Source: Victivallales bacterium
GTDB lineage: Bacteria; Verrucomicrobiota; Lentisphaeria; Victivallales; SZUA-371
Direction of reading: 5' to 3'
Length of the DNA stretch: 14,478 nucleotides
NCBI GenBank assembly: GCA_028691155.1
Contig: JAQUZV010000025.1
Span: forward strand, 1 to 14,478
Positions 1 to 6,984 of this stretch are shown here, in pieces (within the stretch, counting starts at the first letter, position 1; each line of letters begins with the position of its first letter). Both the position numbers and the translations under genes were made by a program. The notes under the pieces are model-generated. The model saw only the letters and a list, made by a program, of their open reading frames with translations. It had not been told where the DNA came from and did no database searches.

Positions 1-1
1 G

Positions 2-283
2 GCAAAGATTGGTTATAATCGTCGCCATATCATTACCGACATGGTCATCTATCAACAAAATCCCGCGGAAATTATAGCCCTGCTGCGTCATGTCGCCGCC
101 GGAGAAGAAAATGTCTGGCTGTTCGGACATAATCCCTCGATTCGAGACTTGGTTTCTCTTATCACCGACCTGCCGGCGGTGAAAACGCCGCCGGGAACGG
201 TAACCGCCATTGCCTTTGAATTACCGGACTGGACCGCGGCCTTGGCTTCCATCGGAAAAACCATCCGGCGGGAAATTCCCTGA
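2..283 (+). CDS. SixA-type histidine phosphatase, C-terminal part (5' end outside window)
   Basis: The reading frame is open from the first bases of the window, so the gene starts upstream; about 93 residues remain before the TGA. The segment V-W-L-F-G-H-N-P-S-I-R-D-L matches the second conserved histidine block (GHNP) of the SixA / small histidine phosphatase branch, and the tail with T-P-P-G-T-V-T-A-I-A-F-E matches the usual end of this family. The N-terminal catalytic RHG motif must lie outside the window. SixA-like enzymes remove phosphate from phosphohistidine, for example on phosphotransfer domains, but the substrate here cannot be inferred. It is the only plus-strand gene left of the dnaN gap and converges on the FAD oxidoreductase, whose end is 164 bases away. 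Confidence 0.75.
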   Translation, partial: AKIGYNRRHIITDMVIYQQNPAEIIALLRHVAAGEENVWLFGHNPSIRDLVSLITDLPAVKTPPGTVTAIAFELPDWTAALASIGKTIRREIP

Positions 284-447
284 CTCCCATTGTTTTCGCT
301 GTTACCGCATCGCCGTTGTCAATTTTCGAAAAACCGCCCTCGTACCACGCGGTTACAGGCGGCGTTATTTCCCCGTCATTTATCCGTCATTATGAATAAA
401 TTATACTATTCATGCTCAAAGTACGGTCCGTTATTCTGTTATCACGT

Positions 448-1860
448 TCACATCAGCAGATATTGATTGGCAATGGAAATCCCACTCAGCATGGCACCGG
501 TGATACCCAGAAATCCCTGGTCGGTGCCACATAAATAGAGATTGCTCAAGTGAGTTTTCCCACTTTTCAATTTGACGGGCGAACCGTAAATAGCACCATG
601 CAGATGGCCGGTGAAACGCTCGATCGTCAACGGCGTAATCGTGTCGGTAAAACGGGCATGGTCCAAAATATCCCGGCAATTGAGAATCGTCTGAGCCCGG
701 GAGAGGGCGGCGGCGGAACAGGCGATCTTCTCCCGACGATATTGCTCCGGCGACAACTCGTGCCACTGCCGGTATCCGGCCAAAGCAGTAACCCTAATCA
801 TCGGTTCCGGATGCGGTTCTCCGGGAATAAATCGGAAACAATGCGGCTGACAAATGACCCCGGATCTGCCGTCAAAACAACTTTCCGGATCACGGTAATC
901 GAACCGGTTGCGCATATTGAAAAAGATTACACTGCTGGTGCTGCCGGAATCGAATTCCGGCGGCATTACCGCAATTGTTTCAAGAAATGCCATTCCGCCG
1001 GGAATAATTTCACGCTCGGTAAATCCCGGCGGCGACGGTTCTTCACACAATGCCATGGTTTCCGGTGCTCCGGCGGAAGATAAAATATTGTCGGCAGCAA
1101 TGAATTCCCCCTTATCCGTAATCACTCCGGTCGCTTTACCCTGTTCCGAAACGATTTTTATCACCCGGCAATTCATCCGCAATTCGCCGCCGCTGTCCCG
1201 ATAACGCTTTTTCAGCAGTTCCAGCAATGTTCCGATCCCCCGACCGGCCGGCCGACAGAATCCTTCATGAAAAATACTGTGGTAGAGCAATACCATCTGT
1301 CCAAAATCAATATCGTTCGGTACGGAACTGCCGTAATACATCAACGGACACAACAACATATCGGCCAAAGTTTTATCCCCAATATGCCGATAGACTTCCT
1401 CCTTGCCGGAACAAAATTCTTTTTGTTTCTGCAACAAGGTGACGTCTTTGTAATGGCAGAGAAAACGGTCCAGGGCGATAAAATTATCTATTTCGGCCGG
1501 GAATTCCCGGCGTATCGCCTCGGTTATCGCCCCAAAACCATTTTCGAATTCAAGCCGATGTTCCGGAAAAACGATTTCCGAACCCTGTTGTTCGCGCAAC
1601 TGCAGTTCTTCGTAAGGTATCCGCAACTGCCGCAACAATTTCAACAACGGCATGGCTTTATTGCCGTTTTTCGGACTGTAATTGGTTATCGCATGCAATC
1701 CGGTTTCCAGAAAAACACCATGGCGGCGATAAAACGAATTGAGTCCGCCTTCCCGGGAATGACTCTCGCAAATCAACACCTTTTTTTCATAATGCGCCAA
1801 TCGTATTCCCGCCGCAAAACCGGACATGCCGGCCCCAATAATAACCGTATCGTATTTCAT
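448..1860 (-). CDS. FAD-dependent oxidoreductase of the phytoene desaturase / retinol saturase type
   Basis: About 470 residues. The N-terminus carries the dinucleotide-binding signature G-A-G-M-S-G with a following E-S-H-S-R-E-G-G, as in amine oxidase/CrtI-type flavoproteins. The C-terminus has N-L-Y-L-C-G-T-D-Q-G-F-L-G-I-T-G-A-M-L-S-G, the usual second FAD contact of this superfamily. Relatives desaturate, isomerise or saturate carotenoids, retinoids and other polyenes; the substrate is not readable here. The start was set at the ATG directly before the K-Y-D-T-V-I-I-G-A-G strand. A longer frame reaches 1926, but those 22 extra residues lie inside and upstream of the end of the neighbouring membrane-protein gene and do not look conserved. 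It is the last gene of the minus-strand block, 20 bases after the YihY-like gene. Sharing an operon with UppS makes an isoprenoid-type substrate plausible, but this is inference. GGAGG sits only one base before the ATG, which is unusually close. Confidence 0.8.
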   Translation of the reverse strand: MKYDTVIIGAGMSGFAAGIRLAHYEKKVLICESHSREGGLNSFYRRHGVFLETGLHAITNYSPKNGNKAMPLLKLLRQLRIPYEELQLREQQGSEIVFPEHRLEFENGFGAITEAIRREFPAEIDNFIALDRFLCHYKDVTLLQKQKEFCSGKEEVYRHIGDKTLADMLLCPLMYYGSSVPNDIDFGQMVLLYHSIFHEGFCRPAGRGIGTLLELLKKRYRDSGGELRMNCRVIKIVSEQGKATGVITDKGEFIAADNILSSAGAPETMALCEEPSPPGFTEREIIPGGMAFLETIAVMPPEFDSGSTSSVIFFNMRNRFDYRDPESCFDGRSGVICQPHCFRFIPGEPHPEPMIRVTALAGYRQWHELSPEQYRREKIACSAAALSRAQTILNCRDILDHARFTDTITPLTIERFTGHLHGAIYGSPVKLKSGKTHLSNLYLCGTDQGFLGITGAMLSGISIANQYLLM

Positions 1861-1880
1861 GCCTCCACTCTCATCATAAA

Positions 1881-3212
1881 TTACAAATCTCTGATTTTGA
1901 CGTTTTCCACCGCTTTTTCGCCGCACGATTCAATCTCGCCGACCACCGCATCGATACGCTCAAAATCATGATCTTCCCCGATCATCCGATCCAGACCGCA
2001 ACGTTCAACCCGTGACATAACCTCCCATACGGATAAATCCGCCGCATCACAGGCCGGTTGATAAACTCTTCTTCCGTCAGTATGATCCACCGCCTCGAAA
2101 ATAACTCCGACCCGCTGCAACAACTCCAATACCTGACGTGACAATCCGATCGACATGCGCCCCTGCATCGAAACGGCATCGATATCCATGGCCGGACCAT
2201 GAGCAAGAAAATTTTTTACCAACATGGCCGCCGTCCGCACCGCATACGTTTTAAAAGAACGGATACTTACTTTGTCGGTAAAAATTTCCAGCTCGAACCG
2301 GCCCGCATTCTGATGGGCAAAAACCACTTCCGCACCAAACAAAACAATCAGCCAGGTAAATTGCAGCCACAACAGAAACAACGGCAACGCCGAAAAACTG
2401 CCATAAACCGCTTTATACTTGGAAAACACCGCCACCTGCAAGACAATATACGATTCCTGCAGCAACTGGAACAATGTTCCGCCAAAGATACCGCCAACCA
2501 CCGCCGAGAACCATGATACTTTGGTATTGGGAAGAAATTTATAAAGAAAAGTGAACAATAGCCACATCATGAAATACGGCAACAGCTTCAAATCCAACTC
2601 CAGCAGCGGAGAAGCCAAGCCATTGATGAGGGAGACGTTATTCAACCATTCATGCATCCTGGTGGTAATGAAAATATTGGCACTGCCGGCCACAATCAGC
2701 GCAAACGGCGCTACCATCAAAATAACCAGATAATAACTGACCCGATTGAAAACCGGACGATTGTGCGAAACCCGCCAAATATGATTGAAGGAAACCTCAA
2801 TATTTTCAATCAATTTTATGGCGGCCCAAAACAATAGCAGTACACCGACCCCGGCCACCACTCCGCCGCGACTGATCTGCAACATCGACTGGGCAAAAAC
2901 AAAAATCCGCTCGATTACCTCACGCTGCTCCACAAACCGGCCGACCAGATATTGCTGCAGCTTCTGCTCATAGCCGAATCCCTTGGCGACACCGATCAGC
3001 AATGCCACCATCGGCACCAGCGACAACATGGAATAAAAGGTAATGGCCGCGGCACGGAGGAAACACTGGTCGTAATAAAAATTCTTTACTGACAGGACCC
3101 CGATACGGATGCTCCTGATCCATAACGACTTGCGCGGAGAAATACTGGTAATGCGATACGACCAGATGTCCTTGTTGAAAAAATCGGCAATTTGTTGGCC
3201 TATTTTCTTCAT
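1881..3212 (-). CDS. YihY/BrkB-family inner membrane protein with C-terminal winged-helix-like tail
   Basis: About 443 residues. After a polar N-terminus of some 50 residues there are about six hydrophobic segments, including A-I-T-F-Y-S-M-L-S-L-V-P-M and Y-G-S-F-S-A-L-P-L-F-L-L-W-L-Q, which are the hallmark blocks of the YihY/BrkB family (once misnamed ribonuclease BN). The last ~120 residues are soluble and charged and resemble the winged-helix tail found in a subset of this family. The molecular role of the family is not established; a transport or envelope function is usually assumed. Start choice: the ATG before K-K-I-G-Q-Q has a purine-rich AAAGGGACGGAAG upstream, whereas the in-frame ATG at 3269 has no clear ribosome site. 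The longer form would leave only 25 bases after cdsA and cannot be excluded. Fourth gene of the envelope block. Confidence 0.85.
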   Translation of the reverse strand: MKKIGQQIADFFNKDIWSYRITSISPRKSLWIRSIRIGVLSVKNFYYDQCFLRAAAITFYSMLSLVPMVALLIGVAKGFGYEQKLQQYLVGRFVEQREVIERIFVFAQSMLQISRGGVVAGVGVLLLFWAAIKLIENIEVSFNHIWRVSHNRPVFNRVSYYLVILMVAPFALIVAGSANIFITTRMHEWLNNVSLINGLASPLLELDLKLLPYFMMWLLFTFLYKFLPNTKVSWFSAVVGGIFGGTLFQLLQESYIVLQVAVFSKYKAVYGSFSALPLFLLWLQFTWLIVLFGAEVVFAHQNAGRFELEIFTDKVSIRSFKTYAVRTAAMLVKNFLAHGPAMDIDAVSMQGRMSIGLSRQVLELLQRVGVIFEAVDHTDGRRVYQPACDAADLSVWEVMSRVERCGLDRMIGEDHDFERIDAVVGEIESCGEKAVENVKIRDL

Positions 3213-3294
3213 GGTATTATCTTCCGTCCCTTTTCCAAATAGTTGATGCCACAGCGGATAAATTGCCATTACCGGTCAAGGAAAACCACCGCTT

Positions 3295-4131
3295 TTATCC
3301 TACCAACGGCAGAAAAACATAATAAAATACCGGCGCATTGAGCAGTAAACTGTCCACCACATCCAGAACACCGCCCATTCCTGGAATAATCGTATTTGAA
3401 TCCTTTACTCCGGCAGTACGTTTCAAAACCGACTCCACCAGATCCCCGGCAAATCCGCCCCAGAACAACACGATCCCAGTCACCGCCGCCAACAACATAT
3501 TACCGTCATCGAGCAGCCACCGCCATAAAATAATGCTGATGATCAAACTCAGTATCATGCCGCCGCAAGTCCCTTCCCAAGACTTCTTCGGACTGATCCC
3601 GGGAATAATTTTATGATTTCTTCCGATCAGATTATGAGTCAACGTTCCAACCAGATACGCTCCGGTATCACCGGCCTTGGTCACTAAAATCAGATACAGC
3701 ACCATGAACCGACCTTCCACCGGCCGGTGATCGCAATAAATCAGCACCAGCGGAATCAGCGGCAACAGAACCATTATCAGCCCCAGCAGGGAATTGAACA
3801 CCCGGTCCAGATAGTCACGCCGGTTTTTACCGAACAACAACATAAACCACGCCGCCGCCGCCGCCAGCGCCGCCAGACCGGAAATCTCGAAATCTCTTAC
3901 TCGAGGAAAAAAAGCCGCCGAAATAACAATAACTCCAATTACGGCGGAACTTTTCTTCCATGCCGGACGATGCAGCCGTTCGCACATATCGAGAAACTCC
4001 CAGACCGCACCATAGGCCAGCAATATCGCCAGCAGCATGAATGCCGTCCGTCCCAATCCTGAACCACTCAACACCGCCGTCAGAAAAATAGTCAACAGAA
4101 CGGTAAAACTCAACGCTCGCGGTAACAACAC
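3295..4131 (-). CDS. cdsA: Phosphatidate cytidylyltransferase (CDP-diacylglycerol synthase)
   Basis: 278 residues, a normal length. It converts phosphatidate plus CTP to CDP-diacylglycerol, the branch point of phospholipid synthesis in the inner membrane. Several hydrophobic helices are visible, and the C-terminal CTP-transferase signature is clear: G-D-L-V-E-S-V-L-K-R, then K-D, then I-P-G-M-G-G-V-L-D-V-V-D-S. The signature departs from the E. coli-type pattern: Met replaces the His before Gly-Gly, and Val replaces the Arg of the Asp-Arg pair. I recall similar variants in PVC-type bacteria, so this is probably a lineage form and not a dead enzyme. The start codon is GTG and shares its first G with the uppS stop (TAGTG), so translation is probably coupled; a GGAGGGAG ribosome site lies inside the end of uppS. 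A GCC-rich run near 3850-3880 encodes an alanine-rich helix. Confidence 0.92.
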   Translation of the reverse strand: MLLPRALSFTVLLTIFLTAVLSGSGLGRTAFMLLAILLAYGAVWEFLDMCERLHRPAWKKSSAVIGVIVISAAFFPRVRDFEISGLAALAAAAAWFMLLFGKNRRDYLDRVFNSLLGLIMVLLPLIPLVLIYCDHRPVEGRFMVLYLILVTKAGDTGAYLVGTLTHNLIGRNHKIIPGISPKKSWEGTCGGMILSLIISIILWRWLLDDGNMLLAAVTGIVLFWGGFAGDLVESVLKRTAGVKDSNTIIPGMGGVLDVVDSLLLNAPVFYYVFLPLVG

Positions 4132-4850
4132 TATTTCAATCTCCCTCCGTAACGCCGTTCACGATGATAAAATCCATCCACGGCTTTTGCCATATCTTCC
4201 CGATCGAAATCCGGCCATAAGGTATCCGTCACATAGAATTCGGCATAAGACAATTCCCAGATCAGAAAATTACTCAACCGCAATTCGCCGCTGGTCCGGA
4301 TCATCAAATCCGGATCCGGAATGTCCGGCGCATAAAGATAATCCCTAAATGTCGTTTCATCCAGTTCATCCGGATTAATTTTACCATTTAACGCCGCCAC
4401 GGCAATTTTCCTGGCCGCATCGACAATTTCCGCCCGCCCCCCATAATTTATCGCCAGAATCAAATTGCCGCCGTCATTGTTTTTCGTCTGCTCGATACCG
4501 CGCTGCAACGCCTCCCTGCTCTCATCCGGCAATGCCGCAATTCTCCCGATCGCCCGCAGGCGAATATTGTTTTCCTGCAAAACCTGTAGATTATAATCAA
4601 TAAATTCCTTCAACAATCGCATCAGCCCATTGACTTCCTCGGCCGAACGCTTCCAGTTTTCGGTACTGAAAGCATACAACGTCAAATATTCAATGCCAAA
4701 TTCTCCGGCCAGTTCGATAATGCGCTTGCCGGCTTCCGCTCCGGCCCGATGCCCCTCCAGTCTGGCAACGCCATGCTTTTTCGCCCATCGGCCGTTACCG
4801 TCCATAATCACCGCCAGGTGACGCAGTTGCTTTCCGGTTTCAACAGCCAT
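4131..4850 (-). CDS. uppS: Isoprenyl transferase (undecaprenyl diphosphate synthase)
   Basis: 239 residues, typical length. The cis-prenyltransferase adds isopentenyl units to farnesyl diphosphate to build the C55 carrier for peptidoglycan and O-antigen. Diagnostic blocks are all present: H-L-A-V-I-M-D-G-N-G-R-W with the catalytic Asp at residue 17, G-H-R-A-G near 33-37, L-Y-A-F-S-T-E-N-W, and the C-terminal R-T-S-G-E-L-R-L-S-N-F-L. The ATG lies inside the last codons of gmhA (11-base overlap) and has GGAGGA about 8 bases upstream. The gene is followed by cdsA as in many bacteria (uppS-cdsA), but the usual upstream frr/pyrH are replaced here by gmhA. Confidence 0.95.
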   Translation of the reverse strand: MAVETGKQLRHLAVIMDGNGRWAKKHGVARLEGHRAGAEAGKRIIELAGEFGIEYLTLYAFSTENWKRSAEEVNGLMRLLKEFIDYNLQVLQENNIRLRAIGRIAALPDESREALQRGIEQTKNNDGGNLILAINYGGRAEIVDAARKIAVAALNGKINPDELDETTFRDYLYAPDIPDPDLMIRTSGELRLSNFLIWELSYAEFYVTDTLWPDFDREDMAKAVDGFYHRERRYGGRLK

Positions 4851-5475
4851 AAAAATAATCCTCCACCATCAGACACAACGCATGATAAATCGGCAAATGA
4901 TATTCCTGAACCCGAAACGTCTCCCGGTGCGGTGCATTGATCAGACAATCCACCAGACCGCGACACCTGCCTCCGCTTGCTCCGGTCATGGCAATAGTCC
5001 GCAGTCCTCTGGCTTTCGCCACCTGAACCGCTTTGATCACATTAACCGAATTGCCGCTGGTGGTGAGCACCATCAACGCATCGCCCGGCCGTCCCAACAC
5101 AAAAAGTTGCTGGGCAAAAATCATAGTCGCATCCACATCATTGGCAAAAGCGGTATTCAAAGCAGGATGGGAAGTAAGAGCCACCGCCCGCAACCCCTGC
5201 TGCAGATTGTTTGCCAGCTCGCGCCCGTCTTCGCCGTATAATGACATCAATTGCGACCGGAATTCCGGCGACAACGGTCGTTTTAAAATAAAACCCTTCA
5301 TCAATTCGCCGACAATATGCTCCGAATCCGCCGCACTGCCGCCGTTACCGCAGACAAACATCGTTCCGTCGTGTTCGTAAACTTCCCGCATTATATCGAA
5401 AGCATGGTTCAATTCTTCGGTCAAAAACTCCAGTTCCGGGAGTCTGGACAGAAGATCATGTAAAAATTTTGTCAT
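4840..5475 (-). CDS. gmhA: SIS-domain phosphoheptose isomerase (sedoheptulose-7-phosphate isomerase)
   Basis: 211 residues, slightly longer than E. coli GmhA (about 192) because of a middle insertion around S-L-Y-G-E-D-G-R-E-L-A-N-N-L. It is expected to convert sedoheptulose 7-phosphate to D-glycero-D-manno-heptose 7-phosphate, the first step to the LPS core heptose, in the cytoplasm. The SIS motifs C-G-N-G-G-S-A-A-D and T-T-S-G-N-S-V-N-V are intact. The metal ligands known from GmhA structures appear at matching spacing: His53 and Glu57, then Gln190 and His198. This argues for an active isomerase over the related DnaA-binding protein DiaA, which shares the fold. First gene of the minus-strand block; GAGAGGA precedes the ATG. 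Its upstream side is the AT-rich dnaN gap. Confidence 0.85.
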   Translation of the reverse strand: MTKFLHDLLSRLPELEFLTEELNHAFDIMREVYEHDGTMFVCGNGGSAADSEHIVGELMKGFILKRPLSPEFRSQLMSLYGEDGRELANNLQQGLRAVALTSHPALNTAFANDVDATMIFAQQLFVLGRPGDALMVLTTSGNSVNVIKAVQVAKARGLRTIAMTGASGGRCRGLVDCLINAPHRETFRVQEYHLPIYHALCLMVEDYFYGC

Positions 5476-5494
5476 TTTTTTCCTCTCAATAAAG

Positions 5495-5503
5495 TGTTAA
5501 TAA
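5495..5503 (-). promoter_or_regulatory. DnaA-box-like site (one mismatch)
   Basis: The minus strand reads TTATTAACA, which differs from the relaxed consensus TTWTNCACA only at position 6. It lies 20 bases upstream of the gmhA start. The same mismatch occurs in the site at 5586. In AT-rich DNA such matches arise by chance, so confidence is low. Confidence 0.3.
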
Positions 5504-5545
5504 ATTGTTATTGAAAGTACACATTTCTTTATTATTATCGTAACA

Positions 5546-5578
5546 ATTACCGGATATTATCATTTTCACTCCGGTAAT
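5546..5578. repeat. Inverted repeat, 9-base arms and 15-base spacer (left)
   Basis: ATTACCGGA at 5546-5554 is exactly mirrored by TCCGGTAAT at 5570-5578. No T-run follows on either strand and no genes converge here, so it is not a terminator. It could be an operator for a dimeric regulator or a structural element of an origin. The geometry equals that of the repeat at 5659-5691. Confidence 0.6.
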
Positions 5579-5585
5579 GATTAAG

Positions 5586-5594
5586 TTATCAACA
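5586..5594 (+). promoter_or_regulatory. DnaA-box-like site (one mismatch)
   Basis: TTATCAACA differs from the classic TTATCCACA at one base. It lies between the two inverted repeats and is part of the repeated decamer TAAGTTATCA (5582-5591, again at 5792-5801). Confidence 0.4.
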
Positions 5595-5630
5595 GTGGAA
5601 AAAAGGGTGATTTCCTCCTCAAAATAAAAG

Positions 5631-5639
5631 TTATTCACA
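5631..5639 (+). promoter_or_regulatory. DnaA box
   Basis: TTATTCACA fits the relaxed DnaA-box consensus TTWTNCACA in full. It ends ten bases before the extended -10 element at 5649-5657, in the -35 zone of that promoter, where bound DnaA could repress or activate dnaN. DnaA control of dnaA/dnaN transcription is known in other bacteria; here it is inferred from position only. Confidence 0.5.
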
Positions 5640-5648
5640 TTATTGACA

Positions 5649-5657
5649 TGCTATAAT
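5649..5657 (+). promoter_or_regulatory. Extended -10 promoter, probably for dnaN
   Basis: TGCTATAAT is a perfect extended -10 element (TG-n-TATAAT). No good -35 hexamer lies 16-18 bases upstream; a perfect TTGACA at 5643-5648 is only three bases away and so cannot act as its -35. Extended -10 promoters do not need a strong -35. Transcription would start near 5664 and give a leader of about 157 bases before dnaN. Confidence 0.45.
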
Positions 5658-5658
5658 A

Positions 5659-5691
5659 ATAAGAATTTTTTTCCGGTTTATTAATTCTTAT
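5659..5691. repeat. Inverted repeat, 9-base arms and 15-base spacer (right)
   Basis: ATAAGAATT at 5659-5667 is exactly mirrored by AATTCTTAT at 5683-5691. It begins two bases after the extended -10 element and therefore covers the predicted transcription start of dnaN, which suits an operator. The arms differ in sequence from the repeat at 5546-5578 but have the same arm and spacer length; the centres are 113 bases apart. Confidence 0.55.
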
Positions 5692-5820
5692 CAATATTCT
5701 TCAAGTAAAAAACCGCACCAACTATCTCACAATTCCGATTTGAAATTACGACGATTTAGATTTAATTACTATGGTGATGTAAATTGAAAAGTAAGTTATC
5801 ATATAAAGGGACGGGATACA

Positions 5821-6915
5821 ATGAAACTAACAGTTAAAAAAGACAAACTTCAGAAGGCGTTGGGGAAAGTATGCAACATCATCGGTTCGAAGTCCACCCT
5901 GCCTGTCCTGGCTAATGTGCTGTTTGAAGCCAAAGGCGGTATCTTGACCTTGACCACCACCGATCTTGAATTGCGGATTACCACCTCGGTCGAAGCGGAT
6001 ATCGAACGCGAGGGCATTACCACCATTCCGGCCAAGCGCATCAATTCCCTGGTGAGCAAGTTCATCGATGAAAATGTAACGCTCGACTGCAATGAAAAAC
6101 ATCATACCGACATTGTCTGCGGCACCGCCAAATTCAAACTTCTCGGCCTCCCTTCTGATGATTTTCCGCCGCCGGTGGAGTTTTCCCCGATCAAGCAGAT
6201 TAAATTCAAGGAAGTTGATTTCAACCGCATTCTGGACCAGATATCCTATGCCGTCAGCCTGGATGATTCCCGCAAGGTACTGCATGGCATTCTCTGTTCC
6301 GTCAATGAAAATACCTTTACCGCAGTGGCTACCGACGGCAAGCGCCTGGCGCTGGTCGAACGTGCTCCGGAAGAATTCAGCGGTCAGGAAGGCGACACCA
6401 TTATTCCGTTGAAAAGCGCCAATGAACTGAAACGGGTGCTGGAAAAAGATGGCGAGGTATTGCTGGAACTGGGTGAAAAACAGGCGCGTTTCCGGACCAG
6501 CAGAGTGGATATTTTTACCAAATTGATCGAAGGCAACTATCCTAATTACCGCCAGGTGATTCCGGCCGGATTTACCAAACAGGTGGAAATTCCGGTGGCC
6601 GATTTCGTTTCCAAACTGGAACTGGTGTCGATTGCTTTGTCGGACAACAGTGCATTCATCAAGATGTCATTTGAAAACGGCAAGTTGAATCTGATGGCGA
6701 CCAGTGTCAGCGTCGGTGAAGGTGCCGACTATATCAATGTCGATTATGAAGGCGAAAAGATGGATATTTCCTTCAATCCGGTTTTTCTGGCCGATCCGTT
6801 CCGTCACACCGATGCCGATAAGATCATCATGAAGATGAATGACGGTTTCAGTCCGGTTGCCATGGAAAGCGGCGATGGTTTCCTGTATGTCATCATGCCG
6901 ATGAGAAATCGCTGA
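5821..6915 (+). CDS. dnaN: DNA polymerase III sliding clamp (beta subunit)
   Basis: 364 residues, the normal length for the ring-forming clamp that tethers DNA polymerase III to DNA. Recognisable blocks include the N-terminal M-K-L-T-V-K-K-D-K-L with V-C-N-I-I-G-S-K-S-T-L-P-V-L-A-N, T-D-L-E-L-R, A-T-D-G-K-R-L-A in the second domain, the E-G-N-Y-P-N-Y-R-Q-V-I-P block, and the C-terminal V-I-M-P-M-R that helps form the protein-binding pocket. The ATG is preceded by AAAGGGACGGG, a loose ribosome site. A strong terminator follows the gene and separates it from recF. No dnaA is found upstream; the neighbour on that side is divergent gmhA. Confidence 0.97.
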   Translation: MKLTVKKDKLQKALGKVCNIIGSKSTLPVLANVLFEAKGGILTLTTTDLELRITTSVEADIEREGITTIPAKRINSLVSKFIDENVTLDCNEKHHTDIVCGTAKFKLLGLPSDDFPPPVEFSPIKQIKFKEVDFNRILDQISYAVSLDDSRKVLHGILCSVNENTFTAVATDGKRLALVERAPEEFSGQEGDTIIPLKSANELKRVLEKDGEVLLELGEKQARFRTSRVDIFTKLIEGNYPNYRQVIPAGFTKQVEIPVADFVSKLELVSIALSDNSAFIKMSFENGKLNLMATSVSVGEGADYINVDYEGEKMDISFNPVFLADPFRHTDADKIIMKMNDGFSPVAMESGDGFLYVIMPMRNR

Positions 6916-6942
6916 GTTTTTGCAACGACATTATGGCGGACT

Positions 6943-6984
6943 AGCCGTAACCGGATGATGTTCGGTTATGGCTTTCTGTTTTTT
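6943..6984 (+). terminator. Rho-independent terminator after dnaN
   Basis: AGCCGTAACCG (6943-6953) pairs with CGGTTATGGCT (6963-6973) over 11 positions, ten Watson-Crick pairs and one G-U, closing a nine-base loop. TTCTGTTTTTT follows. It begins 28 bases after the dnaN stop and ends 52 bases before recF, so at least part of dnaN transcription should end here. recF would then need read-through or its own promoter, for which I see no convincing hexamer pair. Confidence 0.75.

Larger units (their letters stand above)
5476..5820. other. AT-rich divergent intergenic region; candidate replication origin / dnaN control region
   Basis: No gene-like frame is visible in these 345 bases. The region is strongly AT-rich and separates divergently transcribed gmhA and dnaN. 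It holds a full DnaA-box match at 5631-5639 (TTATTCACA), two one-mismatch forms at 5586-5594 (TTATCAACA) and, on the minus strand, 5495-5503 (TTATTAACA), two inverted repeats, an extended -10 promoter and a 10-base direct repeat (TAAGTTATCA at 5582-5591 and 5792-5801). Origins often lie beside dnaA or dnaN, so oriC is plausible, but three weak boxes are few for an origin. A DnaA-regulated promoter is the simpler alternative. Confidence 0.45.

Noticed and set aside
392..413. Small inverted repeat ATGAATA / TATTCAT with an eight-base loop in the convergent gap 284-447, a possible shared terminator.
   Set aside because: The stem is seven AT-rich pairs without a T-run on either strand. I see no good terminator and no gene in this 164-base gap.
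550..1083. Long plus-strand frames opposite the FAD oxidoreductase, including 1267-1971.
   Set aside because: Their translations show no recognisable motifs and lie antisense to a gene with clear FAD-binding blocks at both ends.
3202..3240. The string AAAGGGACGG occurs before both the YihY-like gene and dnaN, suggesting a shared regulatory site.
   Set aside because: It is a purine-rich ribosome-site-like string at a similar distance from each ATG; ten bases shared between two leaders is weak evidence for a regulator.
4840..5475. The SIS protein next to the candidate origin could be DiaA, the DnaA-binding paralogue of GmhA.
   Set aside because: The GmhA metal ligands His53, Glu57, Gln190 and His198 are at the expected spacing and the gene overlaps uppS in an envelope operon, so a phosphoheptose isomerase is the better call.
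5643..5657. TTGACA directly before TATAAT looks like a full sigma-70 promoter.
   Set aside because: The hexamers are three bases apart instead of about 17, so they cannot work as one promoter. Only the extended -10 reading was kept.
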